Position numbers and translations under genes: made by a program | Shown: positions 9,201 to 18,145 of the stretch, one piece after another | Layout: each line of letters opens with the position of its first letter | Position numbering within the stretch: position 1 is the first letter of the stretch | Source of the DNA: Bradyrhizobium prioriisuperbiae | GTDB taxonomy: Bacteria > Pseudomonadota > Alphaproteobacteria > Rhizobiales > Xanthobacteraceae | NCBI RefSeq assembly: GCF_032397745.1 | Contig: NZ_CP135921.1 | Coordinates: 2,294,001-2,358,000, forward strand | Direction of reading: 5' to 3' | DNA length: 64,000 bases | Notes under the pieces: generated by a model | Databases searched by the model: none | What the model saw: the letters and a program-made list of their open reading frames with translations, nothing else | What the model was told of the DNA's origin: nothing

Positions 9201-9878
9201 ATGCTATTTGATGACGTGATCCTCGGCCGCCGCAGCATCCGTGGATACAAACCGGATCCAGTCCCCAGAGCGCTGATTGAGGAAATCATCGGCCTGGCGA
9301 TCCGCGCTCCGTCGTCGATGAACACCCAGCCCTGGAATTTCTACGTCATCACCGGCGAGCCGCTCAATAAAATCCGCGCCGGAAATACCGAGCGCATGGT
9401 GGCAGGCGTGCCGCAGTCGCGCGAGTTCCGCACGGGTCAGGCTTTTGCGGGCCAGCACCGCGACAGGCAGGTTGGCGTCGCCAAACAATTGTTCTCGGCC
9501 ATGGGGATCGCACGTGACGACAAGGACATGCGACAGGACTGGGTGCTGCGTGGCTTCCGTCAGTTCGACGCGCCTGTCTGCATCATTGTGACGTATGATC
9601 GCGTGCTGGACGGCAGCGACGATACGCCCTTCGATTGCGGTGCCGTGGCGACCGCGCTGGTCAATGCCGCATGGTCTCGCGGACTTGGAGCCGTGATCAA
9701 CAGCCAGGGCATCATGCAATCACCGGTGGTGCGTGAACATGCCGGAATAGCCGATGATCAAGTCATCATGAAAAGCATCGCACTGGGGTGGCCGGATGAA
9801 ACCTTCCCGGCAAATGCGGTGGTGTCCGAACGAAAGTCAGTCGAAGAAGCCACGGTGTTTGTGGGGTTCGACGGTTAG
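9201..9878 (+). CDS. Nitroreductase-family FMN oxidoreductase
   Basis: 225 aa from the ATG at 9201, which begins the nitroreductase domain directly (LGRRSIRGYKPDPVPRALIE). RRSIR is the FMN-phosphate-binding start motif, and RAPSSMNTQPW is the characteristic second FMN motif. The C-terminal SIALGWPDE is the usual third motif. The enzyme is predicted to be a cytosolic NAD(P)H-dependent reductase of nitro, quinone or ene substrates. It follows the LysR gene by about 145 bp on the same strand. An upstream extension of the same frame exists, but it lacks domain homology. Confidence 0.9.
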   Translation: MLFDDVILGRRSIRGYKPDPVPRALIEEIIGLAIRAPSSMNTQPWNFYVITGEPLNKIRAGNTERMVAGVPQSREFRTGQAFAGQHRDRQVGVAKQLFSAMGIARDDKDMRQDWVLRGFRQFDAPVCIIVTYDRVLDGSDDTPFDCGAVATALVNAAWSRGLGAVINSQGIMQSPVVREHAGIADDQVIMKSIALGWPDETFPANAVVSERKSVEEATVFVGFDG

Positions 9879-9924
9879 CCAAGCGCCCGGCCGCTATCGC
9901 AGCAGCTGCCGCTGATGCGTTCTC

Positions 9925-10713
9925 TTACGGCGGCCGATGCTCCACGCCATAACGGGCATAGATCTCGCGGATGGTGCCGGCGGCCAGCAATTTGTCGACC
10001 GCCGCATCGATCCTCTCGCGCAGCGCAGCATCCGAGCTGCGCATACCGACAGCGACAGTCCACGCAAGTCGTGGCTCCTGCTCATAGGCATGGACCAGCC
10101 GGACTTTGCGGTCGGGGTGGGTCATGTTGAAGTAGCCGATGCTGACAGCCGATACCGCGGCGCCGTCGAGCTCGCCCGCCGACACCGCCTCCACCATCTC
10201 GTCCTCGAAGCCGCGCGGCGTGGTCGCGAGGCCGCGCTGCGACAGGATCATCTGCGCCAGCGAGCCGACCTGCACGCCGATGCGCTTGTCCTTGCCGAGA
10301 TCGCCGAAGCCTTTGATCGCATCCGTGCCTGCCGGCAGCGCCAGCGCCACGCCGCTGCGATGATAGGGCTTCGACACCTTCACCGGGCTGTCGGCCTGGA
10401 TCTCCTTGTCGACGATGGCATCCAGCACGATGTCGCAGTTCACGCTGGAGCGCTGGAACAGCACCGTCACCCACGCCACCTCGAGCCCGACCCCGAGCTC
10501 GCGGGCGAGTTCGCGCGCGATCTCGATCTGGATGCCGGGCGGCTTGTCGGCGCGGCTCGCGAACGGCAACGCGTTGGCATGCGCGCAGACGCTCAGCGCG
10601 CCGCGTGCCTTGATGGCGTCGAGCGTGCGGCCGAACGCTGCCGCCGGTATCAGCGCCAACAGCAGCACCATGGCTGTGAGCCGGCGAATGCGGGCGGTGA
10701 GCGCGAGGGTCAT
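9925..10713 (-). CDS. XoxJ/MoxJ-like periplasmic binding protein
   Basis: 262 aa with a cleavable signal peptide (cleavage near AAFG-RTLDAI, about residue 28) and an SBP_bac_3-type two-lobe fold (LSVCAHANALPFAS..., GIQIEIARELARELG). This small binding-protein class accompanies quinoprotein alcohol dehydrogenases (MoxJ/XoxJ) and is thought to help dehydrogenase maturation rather than transport. No ABC permease or ATPase lies nearby, which supports that reading. It starts 7 bp after the cytochrome gene, as the third gene of the operon. Confidence 0.82.
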   Translation of the reverse strand: MTLALTARIRRLTAMVLLLALIPAAAFGRTLDAIKARGALSVCAHANALPFASRADKPPGIQIEIARELARELGVGLEVAWVTVLFQRSSVNCDIVLDAIVDKEIQADSPVKVSKPYHRSGVALALPAGTDAIKGFGDLGKDKRIGVQVGSLAQMILSQRGLATTPRGFEDEMVEAVSAGELDGAAVSAVSIGYFNMTHPDRKVRLVHAYEQEPRLAWTVAVGMRSSDAALRERIDAAVDKLLAAGTIREIYARYGVEHRPP

Positions 10714-10720
10714 GGGACGA

Positions 10721-11047
10721 TCACGATCCGTCCTTCAGGCCGCGGATATAGGCCACGATGGCGTGGATCTGCGCATCGTTGAAGGTCTGGCCGAAGGCGG
10801 GCATGCCCCGTGGATTGCCTTTCCGGATCTGGGTGATGATCTCCTCATCGGTTTTCTCGGTGCCCATCAGTTTGGGCCCGCGTCCCTGGGTGCGCCCGCC
10901 GTTCTGATGGCACCAGCCGCACGAGGTGGCGAACAGCTGCTTGACATTGATGTCCGCGGGCGCGGCATCATCTGCGTGACCCGGCGTGGCCGCGCACGCC
11001 AGCGCGTACGCGACCACTCCCGCTTTCCACCGATCCTTCACGATCAA
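10721..11047 (-). CDS. Periplasmic class I c-type cytochrome (XoxG-like partner)
   Basis: 108 aa. A signal peptide ends near PGHA-DDA. One haem site, CGWCH (residues ~44-48), is followed by the Met-ligand region near RGMPAFGQ. It is the likely electron acceptor of the quinoprotein encoded immediately upstream: only 3 bp separate that gene's stop from this start. The start is non-ATG (TTG at 11047; a GTG two codons later is also possible). It is short for a XoxG (usually about 150-200 aa), so it may be a minimal or alternative cytochrome. Confidence 0.85.
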   Translation of the reverse strand: MIVKDRWKAGVVAYALACAATPGHADDAAPADINVKQLFATSCGWCHQNGGRTQGRGPKLMGTEKTDEEIITQIRKGNPRGMPAFGQTFNDAQIHAIVAYIRGLKDGS

Positions 11048-11050
11048 GGC

Positions 11051-12781
11051 TTACCGCGCGTCCGGCAGTGCAAACACGACCAGCGAACCCGCGTCCTTGG
11101 GCATGTTGACGTAGTTGCCGCCGAACAAGGCGACGAACTCGTCACCCACCAGCGAGCCCCAGCCGGTCATCACGGCGACATACTGCTTGCCGCCGGCCGC
11201 GTAGCTGATGATCCCGCCGACATGGCCGATGCCGTTGTTGTGCGACCACAGTTCCTCGCCGCTCTTGGCATTGTAGGCATGCAGCAGGCCGCGCGAGTCC
11301 GGCACGAACAGCAGGTCGCCGCCGGTCGTGAGCAGGCTCGCCAGCGGCGGTTCGGGGAATTTGATCTCCCACTTCTTTTCGCCGGTGATCGGATCTCGTG
11401 CATCGACATGGCCGTGGGCCTTGTCGCCCTCCGGATCGCGCAGGGTGAAGTTGGCGCCGATGTTGAGTTGCGCCATCGGCTCCAGGATCGGCGTGGTCTT
11501 GACGACCTCGAGATCCATGCACCACTCCTGGCCCACCTTGTAGTAAAGGCCCGTGCGCGGGCTGTAGGCGCCGGTGTTCCAGCTGATGCCGCCGGCGATC
11601 GCCGGGCAGAGGTTCTTGTGCGATCCCTCCGCCATGTCGCGCCGGCCCTTCAACTCGCCGGTTTTCGGGTCGATGTCCGTCACGAAGTTGATGTTCTTCA
11701 CCAGGCGCCAGACATTGGCGACCTTGGCGTCGTTGCGGTCGTAGACGAACACGAAGCCGCCCTTGTTGGGATGCACCGCGAGGTCGCGCCCGTCGCGCTC
11801 CAGCAGCAGGAATTCGCCCACCGCGCTGTCGAAGTCCCAGGCGTCATGCGGGATTTCCTGATGGTAGAATTTCAATTTGCCGCTGTCGGGATCGAGCCCG
11901 ATGACGGAGGTGGTGTAGAGATTGTCGCCGGGCCGCGGGCCCTTGGTCTTCCAGTCCGCGCCGGACCAGTCGTACAGCGGCGCCGGGTTGCCGGTGCCCC
12001 ACCACACCGTGTTGGTCTTGGCGTCATAGGTGCCGGGCATCCAGCCGCCACCGCCACCGGTGCGCCAGGACTCGCCGCCCCAGCTTGCTTTCGATTCCTC
12101 GGTGCCGGCCACGGTGAAGAACTCCCACTTCTTCTCGCCGGTCCTGGCGTCGAGGCCGTAGATCGGCCCGCGCCACGGCCATTCGCCGCCCTGCGCGCCG
12201 ATGATCACCTTGTCCTTCACAAACAGCGGCGCGCCGGTGAAGCCGACCGTCAGCTTCTTGGAATCGATCAGTTTGGTTTCCCACGCCACCTTGCCGCTTT
12301 TCATGTCGAGCGCGATCACGCGCCCGTCGACGGTGCCGACATAGAGCTTGTCCATGCCGAGCGCGATGCCGCGGTTATAAGGCGAGTGCGTCTGCGCTGC
12401 GACCAGGTCTTCGTCGAGCTTGGGAATGTAGGACCACTTCACCTCGCCGGTGGCGCCGTCGAGCGCGAACACCCGGCTGTACGATCCGGAATAATACAGC
12501 GTGCCGTCGGCCACCAGCGGCATGGACTGCAAGCCGCGCGTCGCGCGTCCCGGCTGATGCATCCAGGCCACCTTGAGCTGGCGCACATTGCCGGCGTTGA
12601 TCTGGTCGAGCGGGCTGAAGTGATAGGAACGATAGGTGCCGTGATAGGTCAGCCAGTCGTTCGGGTTGGGATCGGCCGCGGCGAGCCGCGACGGATCGAC
12701 AGCGAGCGCTGGGGATGTGAGTGCTGTGGCAAGAGCAACAGTGCAGGCAAATAGAGACACACGTCTGGAAACCAGCGTCAT
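11051..12781 (-). CDS. PQQ-dependent alcohol dehydrogenase, lanthanide-type (XoxF/ExaF-like)
   Basis: 576 aa. A signal peptide (about residues 1-27) is followed by an eight-bladed quinoprotein propeller with several W-motifs. Metal/PQQ ligands expected from the family are visible: Glu200 (GGEWPWRG), Asn265 (GTGNPAP) and catalytic Asp316 in PHDAWDFDS. Asp318, two residues later, is the extra acidic residue that marks lanthanide-dependent enzymes; Ca-dependent MxaF has Ala or Ser there. The vicinal Cys-Cys pair that normally stacks on PQQ is absent: residues 131-132 before SPYNRG are Thr-His. It heads a three-gene operon with a cytochrome and a XoxJ-like protein. A GGGAGG site precedes the ATG. 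The alcohol substrate is unknown. Confidence 0.9.
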   Translation of the reverse strand: MTLVSRRVSLFACTVALATALTSPALAVDPSRLAAADPNPNDWLTYHGTYRSYHFSPLDQINAGNVRQLKVAWMHQPGRATRGLQSMPLVADGTLYYSGSYSRVFALDGATGEVKWSYIPKLDEDLVAAQTHSPYNRGIALGMDKLYVGTVDGRVIALDMKSGKVAWETKLIDSKKLTVGFTGAPLFVKDKVIIGAQGGEWPWRGPIYGLDARTGEKKWEFFTVAGTEESKASWGGESWRTGGGGGWMPGTYDAKTNTVWWGTGNPAPLYDWSGADWKTKGPRPGDNLYTTSVIGLDPDSGKLKFYHQEIPHDAWDFDSAVGEFLLLERDGRDLAVHPNKGGFVFVYDRNDAKVANVWRLVKNINFVTDIDPKTGELKGRRDMAEGSHKNLCPAIAGGISWNTGAYSPRTGLYYKVGQEWCMDLEVVKTTPILEPMAQLNIGANFTLRDPEGDKAHGHVDARDPITGEKKWEIKFPEPPLASLLTTGGDLLFVPDSRGLLHAYNAKSGEELWSHNNGIGHVGGIISYAAGGKQYVAVMTGWGSLVGDEFVALFGGNYVNMPKDAGSLVVFALPDAR

Positions 12782-13237
12782 CGGCTACCTCCCTATGTTC
12801 GTTTTTTGCAGTCGTTATTTTTCTTGTTGGTGTCCAGGTATCTTATCCGCGCGTCACGCCCATGACGACAACAAAGCTTTGTTTCAAAATGTCGGGACAG
12901 CATGCGCTGCAGCGCAACGTGGACACAGCGCCAAGTGGATTGCGCGTCGCATCTCGGGATGATGCAAGCTTTTGCATCGATTGCGATTCCACCGGTTGTT
13001 GCAGCTGCGACATTGAGCTGCAATCCGGAGCGGCCGGGGCCGTGCATGCGTGGTTCCGCGTTCGAGACGCCATGCACCGGACGTCACGACATCTCTTCGC
13101 TGACGGGGCCCAACGCAGGCGAACGCTCGGCATGAACGTCGCCCCACGAGGTTGTTGACATCTCGGTTGCCGCCAAATACCCCTTCATCAATAGTGCGAA
13201 AATAATTTCGCAATCCGAAAAAACGGAGGGGACTACG
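12782..13237. promoter_or_regulatory. Divergent control region, quinoprotein operon / iclR
   Basis: 456 bp without a convincing gene. It holds the quinoprotein promoter on the left and the iclR promoter on the right. An 18-bp inverted repeat at 13195-13212 is described separately. The middle (12880-13150) has the base composition of coding DNA, but the short frames in it show no domain. Confidence 0.5.
13195..13212. promoter_or_regulatory. Candidate IclR operator (inverted repeat)
   Basis: TGCGAAA-ATAA-TTTCGCA is a perfect 7-bp-arm palindrome centred 35 bp before the TTG start of the IclR gene. IclR proteins bind short palindromes and commonly autoregulate, so this is the obvious candidate operator. 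I found no second copy at the MFS or dehydrogenase promoter. Confidence 0.6.
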
Positions 13238-14101
13238 TTGGCTCAGCCGCGCGTTTCGAATGCGAGATCCGCCCGCCGCCGCGCCGGCGATGCGGAGGCC
13301 GCGCCGGCCGACAACCTGCGCAGCACCGTGCAGTCGCTGGCCAAGGGATTCCGGATTCTCGAAGCCTTCAACGCCGACAATGACGAGATGACGCTGAGTG
13401 AGCTGGCGCTGGCGGCCGGGCTCGATCCGGGTACGACCTTCCGCATGCTCAACACCTTGGTCGATCTCGGCTATGTCGCGAAGGTGCCGAACACCAGGTG
13501 TTTCACCTTGACTTTGAAGGTGCTGGACCTCGGCTTTCACGCCATCGGGCACAAGGATCTGCGCGCGGTGGTGCGCCCCGCGCTGCGCACCCTGGTCAAC
13601 GATGTCTATGAGGCCGCGAGCTTCGCGGTGCTGAACGGCGCCGAGGCGCTCTATATCGAGCGCGTGCGCGCCGGCATCGCGCGGCTCGGGGTGGACATCC
13701 GTGTCGGCACCACCGTGCCGGCGCACCAGAGCATCATCGGCCACAGCATCCTCGCCTTCCTGCCGCCGGATCACATCGCAAAACTGCGGCAGACGCCGCC
13801 GCGCGAAACCATTTCCGCGCTGCACCGGATCGGCTGGGACGATATCGGTCCTTCACTGGCCGAAATCCGGCGCGACGGTTATGCGCTGCGCGATTCCACG
13901 TTGAGCGAAGGGCTGCGCATCCTGGCGGTGCCGGTGCGTGATCCCGATGGCGTCGCCATCGGTGCGATCAGCATCGCTGCACCGGCGGCGCGGATCTCCG
14001 CCGAAGATTTTCGCTCCCGTGCGCTGAAGCCGGCACGCGCCGCCGCACGCGACATCGCTCGCGCCCTCGAGGCCGGCGGCAGCGTCGGTTTCAGTCCTTA
14101 A
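13238..14101 (+). CDS. IclR-family transcriptional regulator
   Basis: 287 aa. It starts at TTG with GGAGGGG 5-11 nt upstream. After a ~30-residue basic tail come a winged HTH (about residues 32-95, with LSELALAAGLDPGTTFRMLN) and an IclR effector domain (about 110-280). The gene is divergent from the quinoprotein operon and lies upstream, on the same strand, of an MFS carrier and an amidohydrolase. IclR proteins often control aromatic or small-acid catabolism, so the downstream pair is the likelier target. Confidence 0.9.
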   Translation: MAQPRVSNARSARRRAGDAEAAPADNLRSTVQSLAKGFRILEAFNADNDEMTLSELALAAGLDPGTTFRMLNTLVDLGYVAKVPNTRCFTLTLKVLDLGFHAIGHKDLRAVVRPALRTLVNDVYEAASFAVLNGAEALYIERVRAGIARLGVDIRVGTTVPAHQSIIGHSILAFLPPDHIAKLRQTPPRETISALHRIGWDDIGPSLAEIRRDGYALRDSTLSEGLRILAVPVRDPDGVAIGAISIAAPAARISAEDFRSRALKPARAAARDIARALEAGGSVGFSP

Positions 14102-14346
14102 AGCAGGATGAGGGACGACAACGGGATGAGGATATCTGCGATGTGAAATCGGCGTGGCAAACGGCAATTTGCCACACCGACACGCACTGCGGTGTGAACC
14201 ACGGCACGGATGGGTGAGATTGGAACTGCACCCTCATCCGAGCCTAGCAAATTTTGACGCCCGCCGCCTAGCGGCGGGAGCGCCTTTGCTCGCGCTGCGC
14301 CGGGCGAAAGGCCGATCAACCATCGCAGCGGGTGAGGAGAAGCTTC

Positions 14347-15726
14347 ATGCTGACAAAGACGGACTCGCAGTCCGCCCCAGTGAGCGCGCAGGACATCAGC
14401 GCGCGGCTGGAGCGGTTGCCGATCACGCGAAAACTGATGCTGACCCGCATCATCATCGGCGCGGCCACGTTCTTCGATGCCTACACGGTGCTGGCCATCG
14501 CCTTCGCCATGCCGGTGCTGGTGCGCGAATGGCAGCTGACGCCGGCGCAGGTCGGCATGATCCTGTCGTTCGGGTATCTCGGGCAACTGGTGGGCGCGGT
14601 GTTTTTCGGCTGGCTGGCCGAGCGGATCGGCCGGCTGCGGGTGCTGCTGCTGACCATCGTGCTGTTTGTCGCCATGGATGTCGCCTGCCTGTTCGCCTGG
14701 AGCGCGTGGTCGATGATCGCCTTCCGTTTCCTGCAGGGCATCGGCACCGGCGGCGAGGTGCCGGTGGCCAGTGCCTATCTCAACGAATTCATCGGCGCCA
14801 AACGCCGCGGCCGCTTCTTCCTGCTTTATGAAGTGATCTTCCCGGTTGGCCTGATGTTCGCAGGCCTCGTCGGTTACTTTTTTGTGCCGGTCTATGGCTG
14901 GAAAGCGATGTTCATCGTCGGTCTCGTTCCCGCCGTGCTGGCCATCCCGCTGCGCTGGTTCATCTCGGAATCGCCGCGCTGGCTGGCGTCCAAGGGCCGC
15001 CTGCAGGAAGCCGACGCCATCGTCTCCGCGCTCGAGCGCGCGGCAATTGCCGAGGGCAAGGATTTGCCGCCGCCGCAGCCGGTCGCGGCGACCGCCGCGT
15101 CGAAGCGTGACACCGACTGGCGCGAGCTGTTCCAGGGACTCTATGGCAAACGCACTTTCACCATCTGGGCGATGTGGTTCTGCACCTACATGGTGATCAA
15201 CGGCCTGATCACCTGGCTGCCGACGCTCTACCGGGAGGTCTTCAAGCTGCCGCTGCAGACCAGCCTCGCTTATGGCTTCACCACCTCGGCCTGCGGCGTG
15301 GTCGCCTCCATCGCCTGCGCACTGTTGATCGACCGGGTCGGCCGCAAACGCTGGTATGCCTGCGCCTTCCTGCTCGGCACCGTTCCGTTGGGCGTGCTCG
15401 CGATGCTCGGCGCCGATACCGCGACCCATGTGCTGGTGCTGGCGACCTTGGCCTATGCCATCATCCAGACCATCGCGTTCTCGCTCTATCTCTATTCGGC
15501 GGAGCTCTATCCCACCCGGCTGCGCGCGCTGGGCACCGGATGCGGCAGCGCGTGGCTGCGGCTGGGCTCCTCGGCGGGTCCGCTCGTGGTCGGTTCGATC
15601 GTGGCCGGTTACGGCATCCATTATGTGTTCGCGATTTTCGCAGGCGTGCTCGTCGTCGGCGCGCTGGTGACCTCACTGTTTGCCATCGAGACCAAGGGCC
15701 GCGTGCTGGAGCAGCTCTCGCCGTGA
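14347..15726 (+). CDS. MFS transporter (metabolite:H+ symporter type)
   Basis: 459 aa with 12 predicted membrane helices. The ATG at 14347 is chosen for the GAGGAGAAG ribosome site 6-14 nt upstream; a GTG five codons earlier is less likely. The loop 2-3 motif (GWLAERIGRLRVLL) and a second copy in the C-half (DRVGRKRWYA) are standard MFS A-motifs, and RFLQGIGTGGEVPVASAYLNE is typical of the sugar/aromatic-acid porter superfamily. A small organic acid is the probable substrate, fitting the amidohydrolase 180 bp downstream. Confidence 0.9.
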   Translation: MLTKTDSQSAPVSAQDISARLERLPITRKLMLTRIIIGAATFFDAYTVLAIAFAMPVLVREWQLTPAQVGMILSFGYLGQLVGAVFFGWLAERIGRLRVLLLTIVLFVAMDVACLFAWSAWSMIAFRFLQGIGTGGEVPVASAYLNEFIGAKRRGRFFLLYEVIFPVGLMFAGLVGYFFVPVYGWKAMFIVGLVPAVLAIPLRWFISESPRWLASKGRLQEADAIVSALERAAIAEGKDLPPPQPVAATAASKRDTDWRELFQGLYGKRTFTIWAMWFCTYMVINGLITWLPTLYREVFKLPLQTSLAYGFTTSACGVVASIACALLIDRVGRKRWYACAFLLGTVPLGVLAMLGADTATHVLVLATLAYAIIQTIAFSLYLYSAELYPTRLRALGTGCGSAWLRLGSSAGPLVVGSIVAGYGIHYVFAIFAGVLVVGALVTSLFAIETKGRVLEQLSP

Positions 15727-15742
15727 CGTAGGCCTCTCTCTT

Positions 15743-15830
15743 GTCGTTGCCGGGCTTGTCCCGGCAACCCCGCTTGGGGACGCAGTGCGCTCCTAAGCGG
15801 GATCACCGGGACAAGCCCGGTGATGACAGC
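15743..15830. repeat. Two-hairpin intergenic repeat, copy 1
   Basis: Two separate hairpins: GTTGCCGGG/CCCGGCAAC (15746-15768) and ATCACCGGG/CCCGGTGAT (15802-15824), both with 5-nt loops, joined by a 33-nt linker. The same element lies inverted at 17826-17911, and divergent copies lie at 44402-44512 and 62644-62735. It sits between the MFS and amidohydrolase genes. Confidence 0.85.
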
Positions 15831-15906
15831 AGTGGGTGGGATGCCTTCATGACAACGAAGAACGACCCCATCGAATTTACTTTTCCATCCTCCTCGGAGA
15901 CCTCCC

Positions 15907-16923
15907 GTGACCACTCGCATCGATGCCTGGACGCACATTTTTCCGCAGGCTTATTTCGCCCGGCTGCAGACGCTCGCCACCGCGGCCGGACCGCTCAAGC
16001 GCTGGATGGAGCTGAAGCCGCTCTACGATCTGGATCAGCGTTTCCGGCTGATGGATGGCTTTGACGGCTACAGCCAGATCCTCACTCCCTCGATGCCGCC
16101 GATCGAAGATCTCGCGGAGGGGGAGGGCGCCACAGATCTCATGCGCCTGATGAACGATGGGCTGGCCGATCTCGTCGGCCGCTATCCGCAACGGTTTCCC
16201 GCCTTTGCCGGCGCGCTGTCGCTGCTCGATCCGGATGCTGCGATCACTGAAGTGGAGCGCGCCGCCGGTCTCGGCGCCATTGGCTTCCAGATCTGCACCC
16301 ATGTGCGCGGTCGCGCGCTGGACGAGCCGCGCTTCCAGCCGGTGTTCGACGCCATTGCGGCGCGCAACCTCGCCATCTGGCTGCATCCGGTGCGTGGTCC
16401 CGTGCCGGACTATCCCACCGAGACCCGCTCGCGCCATGAAATCTGGTGGTGCTTCGGCTGGCCCTATGACAGCAGCGTCGCGATGGCGCGGCTGGCGCTG
16501 TCAGGCCTGTTCGACCGGCATCCGCACCTGAAGATCATTACCCATCACATGGGCGCGATGATCCCGTTTTTCGCCGGACGGATCGAGCAGGGCTGGGGGC
16601 TGGAAATGGGCTCGCGCACACCGCCGGCAGATGCGCATCTGCTGCCCGGGCCGCTGAAGCGCAACCCGCAGGATTATTTCCGCATGTTCTATGCCGACAC
16701 CGCCTTGTCAGGCTCCGCGTCGGCCACCCGCTGCGGCCTCGATTATTTCGGCGCGGATCATGTGCTGTTCGCAAGCGACTTTCCGTTCGATGCGGAAGGC
16801 GGCAGCTATCTGGTGCGCGAAACCATCCGCGCCCTGGACGAGCTCGCCTTGCCGGCCACGGTGCGGCAGCAGATCGACCATGGGAATGTGACGGCGCTGA
16901 TGCGCAAGGCGGGTGGGACATAG
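15907..16923 (+). CDS. Amidohydrolase-2 family (ACMSD-like decarboxylase/hydrolase)
   Basis: 338 aa TIM-barrel of the ACMSD branch (Amidohydro_2). Metal and catalytic positions expected for the family are visible: N-terminal DAWTHIFP, IWLHPVRG (about residue 159), the double-His ITHHMG (about 217) and FASDFPFD (about 290). Only one His is seen in the first motif instead of the usual HxH, as in several hydrolase-type relatives. The function is probably cleavage or decarboxylation of an unsaturated or aromatic acid. It is preceded by CTCCTCGGAGACC at 15893-15905 and lies downstream of the MFS carrier. Confidence 0.88.
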   Translation: MTTRIDAWTHIFPQAYFARLQTLATAAGPLKRWMELKPLYDLDQRFRLMDGFDGYSQILTPSMPPIEDLAEGEGATDLMRLMNDGLADLVGRYPQRFPAFAGALSLLDPDAAITEVERAAGLGAIGFQICTHVRGRALDEPRFQPVFDAIAARNLAIWLHPVRGPVPDYPTETRSRHEIWWCFGWPYDSSVAMARLALSGLFDRHPHLKIITHHMGAMIPFFAGRIEQGWGLEMGSRTPPADAHLLPGPLKRNPQDYFRMFYADTALSGSASATRCGLDYFGADHVLFASDFPFDAEGGSYLVRETIRALDELALPATVRQQIDHGNVTALMRKAGGT

Positions 16924-17035
16924 CGGTCTGGAGGATTGGTCGCCATTTTGCTCCCGGAATTGGTTCTTTTTTGAACCATTGCCAGGGTGCACATTGCGGG
17001 CTCCCCCACCAAAAGGATGCAAGGACCCGCGCGCC

Positions 17036-17767
17036 GTGACCGACACTTTGACCGAGGATACCCCGAGCTTTCCCGTCACCGAGCGTAACCGGGTCAAGCG
17101 GATGCACGAGCGCGGCCGCTACGATCGCGCCGCCGTGTTCGCGGTGCTGGATGCCGGCCTGCTGTGCCACGTGGCCTATACGCTCGACGGCCAACCCTAT
17201 TGCACGCCGACCATTCACTGGCGCGAGGACGATAGGCTGTACTGGCATGGATCGTCCGCCAGCCGCATGCTGCGGCAGCTGAAGGCGGGAACGCCGGCCT
17301 GCCTCACCGTGTCCCATCTCGACGGCCTGGTGCTGGCCCGCTGCGGCTTCAATCACTCGGCGAACTATCGATCAGTGATGTGTTTCGGCACCGCGCGGAT
17401 CATCGACGATCCTGAGGAGAAGGCCCATGCACTGCTCGGTGTGGTGAACCGCTTCTATCCGGGCCGCAGCGATGACCTGCGCACCACCTCGGCGCAGGAG
17501 AGCAAGGCCACCACCGTGATCGGCATGCGAATCGAAGACGCCTCCGCCAAGGTCCGCGCCAAGGGCGTCGCGGACGACGAGGAAGACTATGATCATCCGG
17601 TGTGGGCGGGCGTCATTTCCGTGCGCACGGTGATCGGCGCCGACCAGCCCTGCCCGCGCCTGCTCCCCGGCATCGCGCGCCCGGACGGCCTCTCGGCCTA
17701 TCGCGAAGGCGAGCGGCTGGACGAGGCGCTGCTCCAGACGCAGCGGCTTTATGAGAACGAGTCGTAA
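17036..17767 (+). CDS. Pyridoxamine-phosphate-oxidase-like flavin-binding protein
   Basis: 243 aa if translated from the GTG at 17036. This start is chosen because the FMN-binding split-barrel begins soon after (FAVLDAGLLCHVAYTLDGQP) and the region before it is not protein-like. HWREDDRLYWHGSSASRMLRQ and CLTVSHLDGLVLAR are typical of the 'PNPOx-like FMN-binding' (COG3467) group. These are usually cytosolic flavin or haem-binding oxidoreductases with no single known reaction. It is a monocistronic gene between the amidohydrolase and a two-hairpin repeat. Confidence 0.82.
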   Translation: MTDTLTEDTPSFPVTERNRVKRMHERGRYDRAAVFAVLDAGLLCHVAYTLDGQPYCTPTIHWREDDRLYWHGSSASRMLRQLKAGTPACLTVSHLDGLVLARCGFNHSANYRSVMCFGTARIIDDPEEKAHALLGVVNRFYPGRSDDLRTTSAQESKATTVIGMRIEDASAKVRAKGVADDEEDYDHPVWAGVISVRTVIGADQPCPRLLPGIARPDGLSAYREGERLDEALLQTQRLYENES

Positions 17768-17825
17768 ACCCGCGGACGCTGGACGTCCCGGACCTGTTTG
17801 CGCGACCACGTCTCAACACTCTCTG

Positions 17826-17911
17826 TGTCATCACCGGGCTTGTCCCGGTGATCTCGCTTAGGGACGCGGTGCGCCCCTTATCGGGGTTGCCGGGACAAGC
17901 CCGGCAACGAC
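17826..17911. repeat. Two-hairpin intergenic repeat, copy 2 (inverted)
   Basis: ATCACCGGG/CCCGGTGAT (17830-17852) and GTTGCCGGG/CCCGGCAAC (17886-17908). It is the reverse complement of the copy at 15743-15830, with the same 33-nt linker length and a related linker sequence (cgcttagggacgcggtgcgc). Each copy is downstream of a plus-strand gene. Confidence 0.85.
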
Positions 17912-18145
17912 AAAGGAAGGTGATCGTGTCGTGGTGAAGGGGCGTTTCCTGCAAGCCCACATGATGGGCACGGCGCGCCTGCTGTCACGCGGGTGACAAT
18001 GCGAAGTCACATCCCGCCTTGGCGGAACAGCACCCGCACGGAACAACACTTGCAAGACAATCCGCGCCGCCGGTTTGTCGCGCCGCCATAACTTGTGCGC
18101 AGTCCGGTTGTAGTCTGGGTTTCAACCTCCGGATGGAGCGCAACC

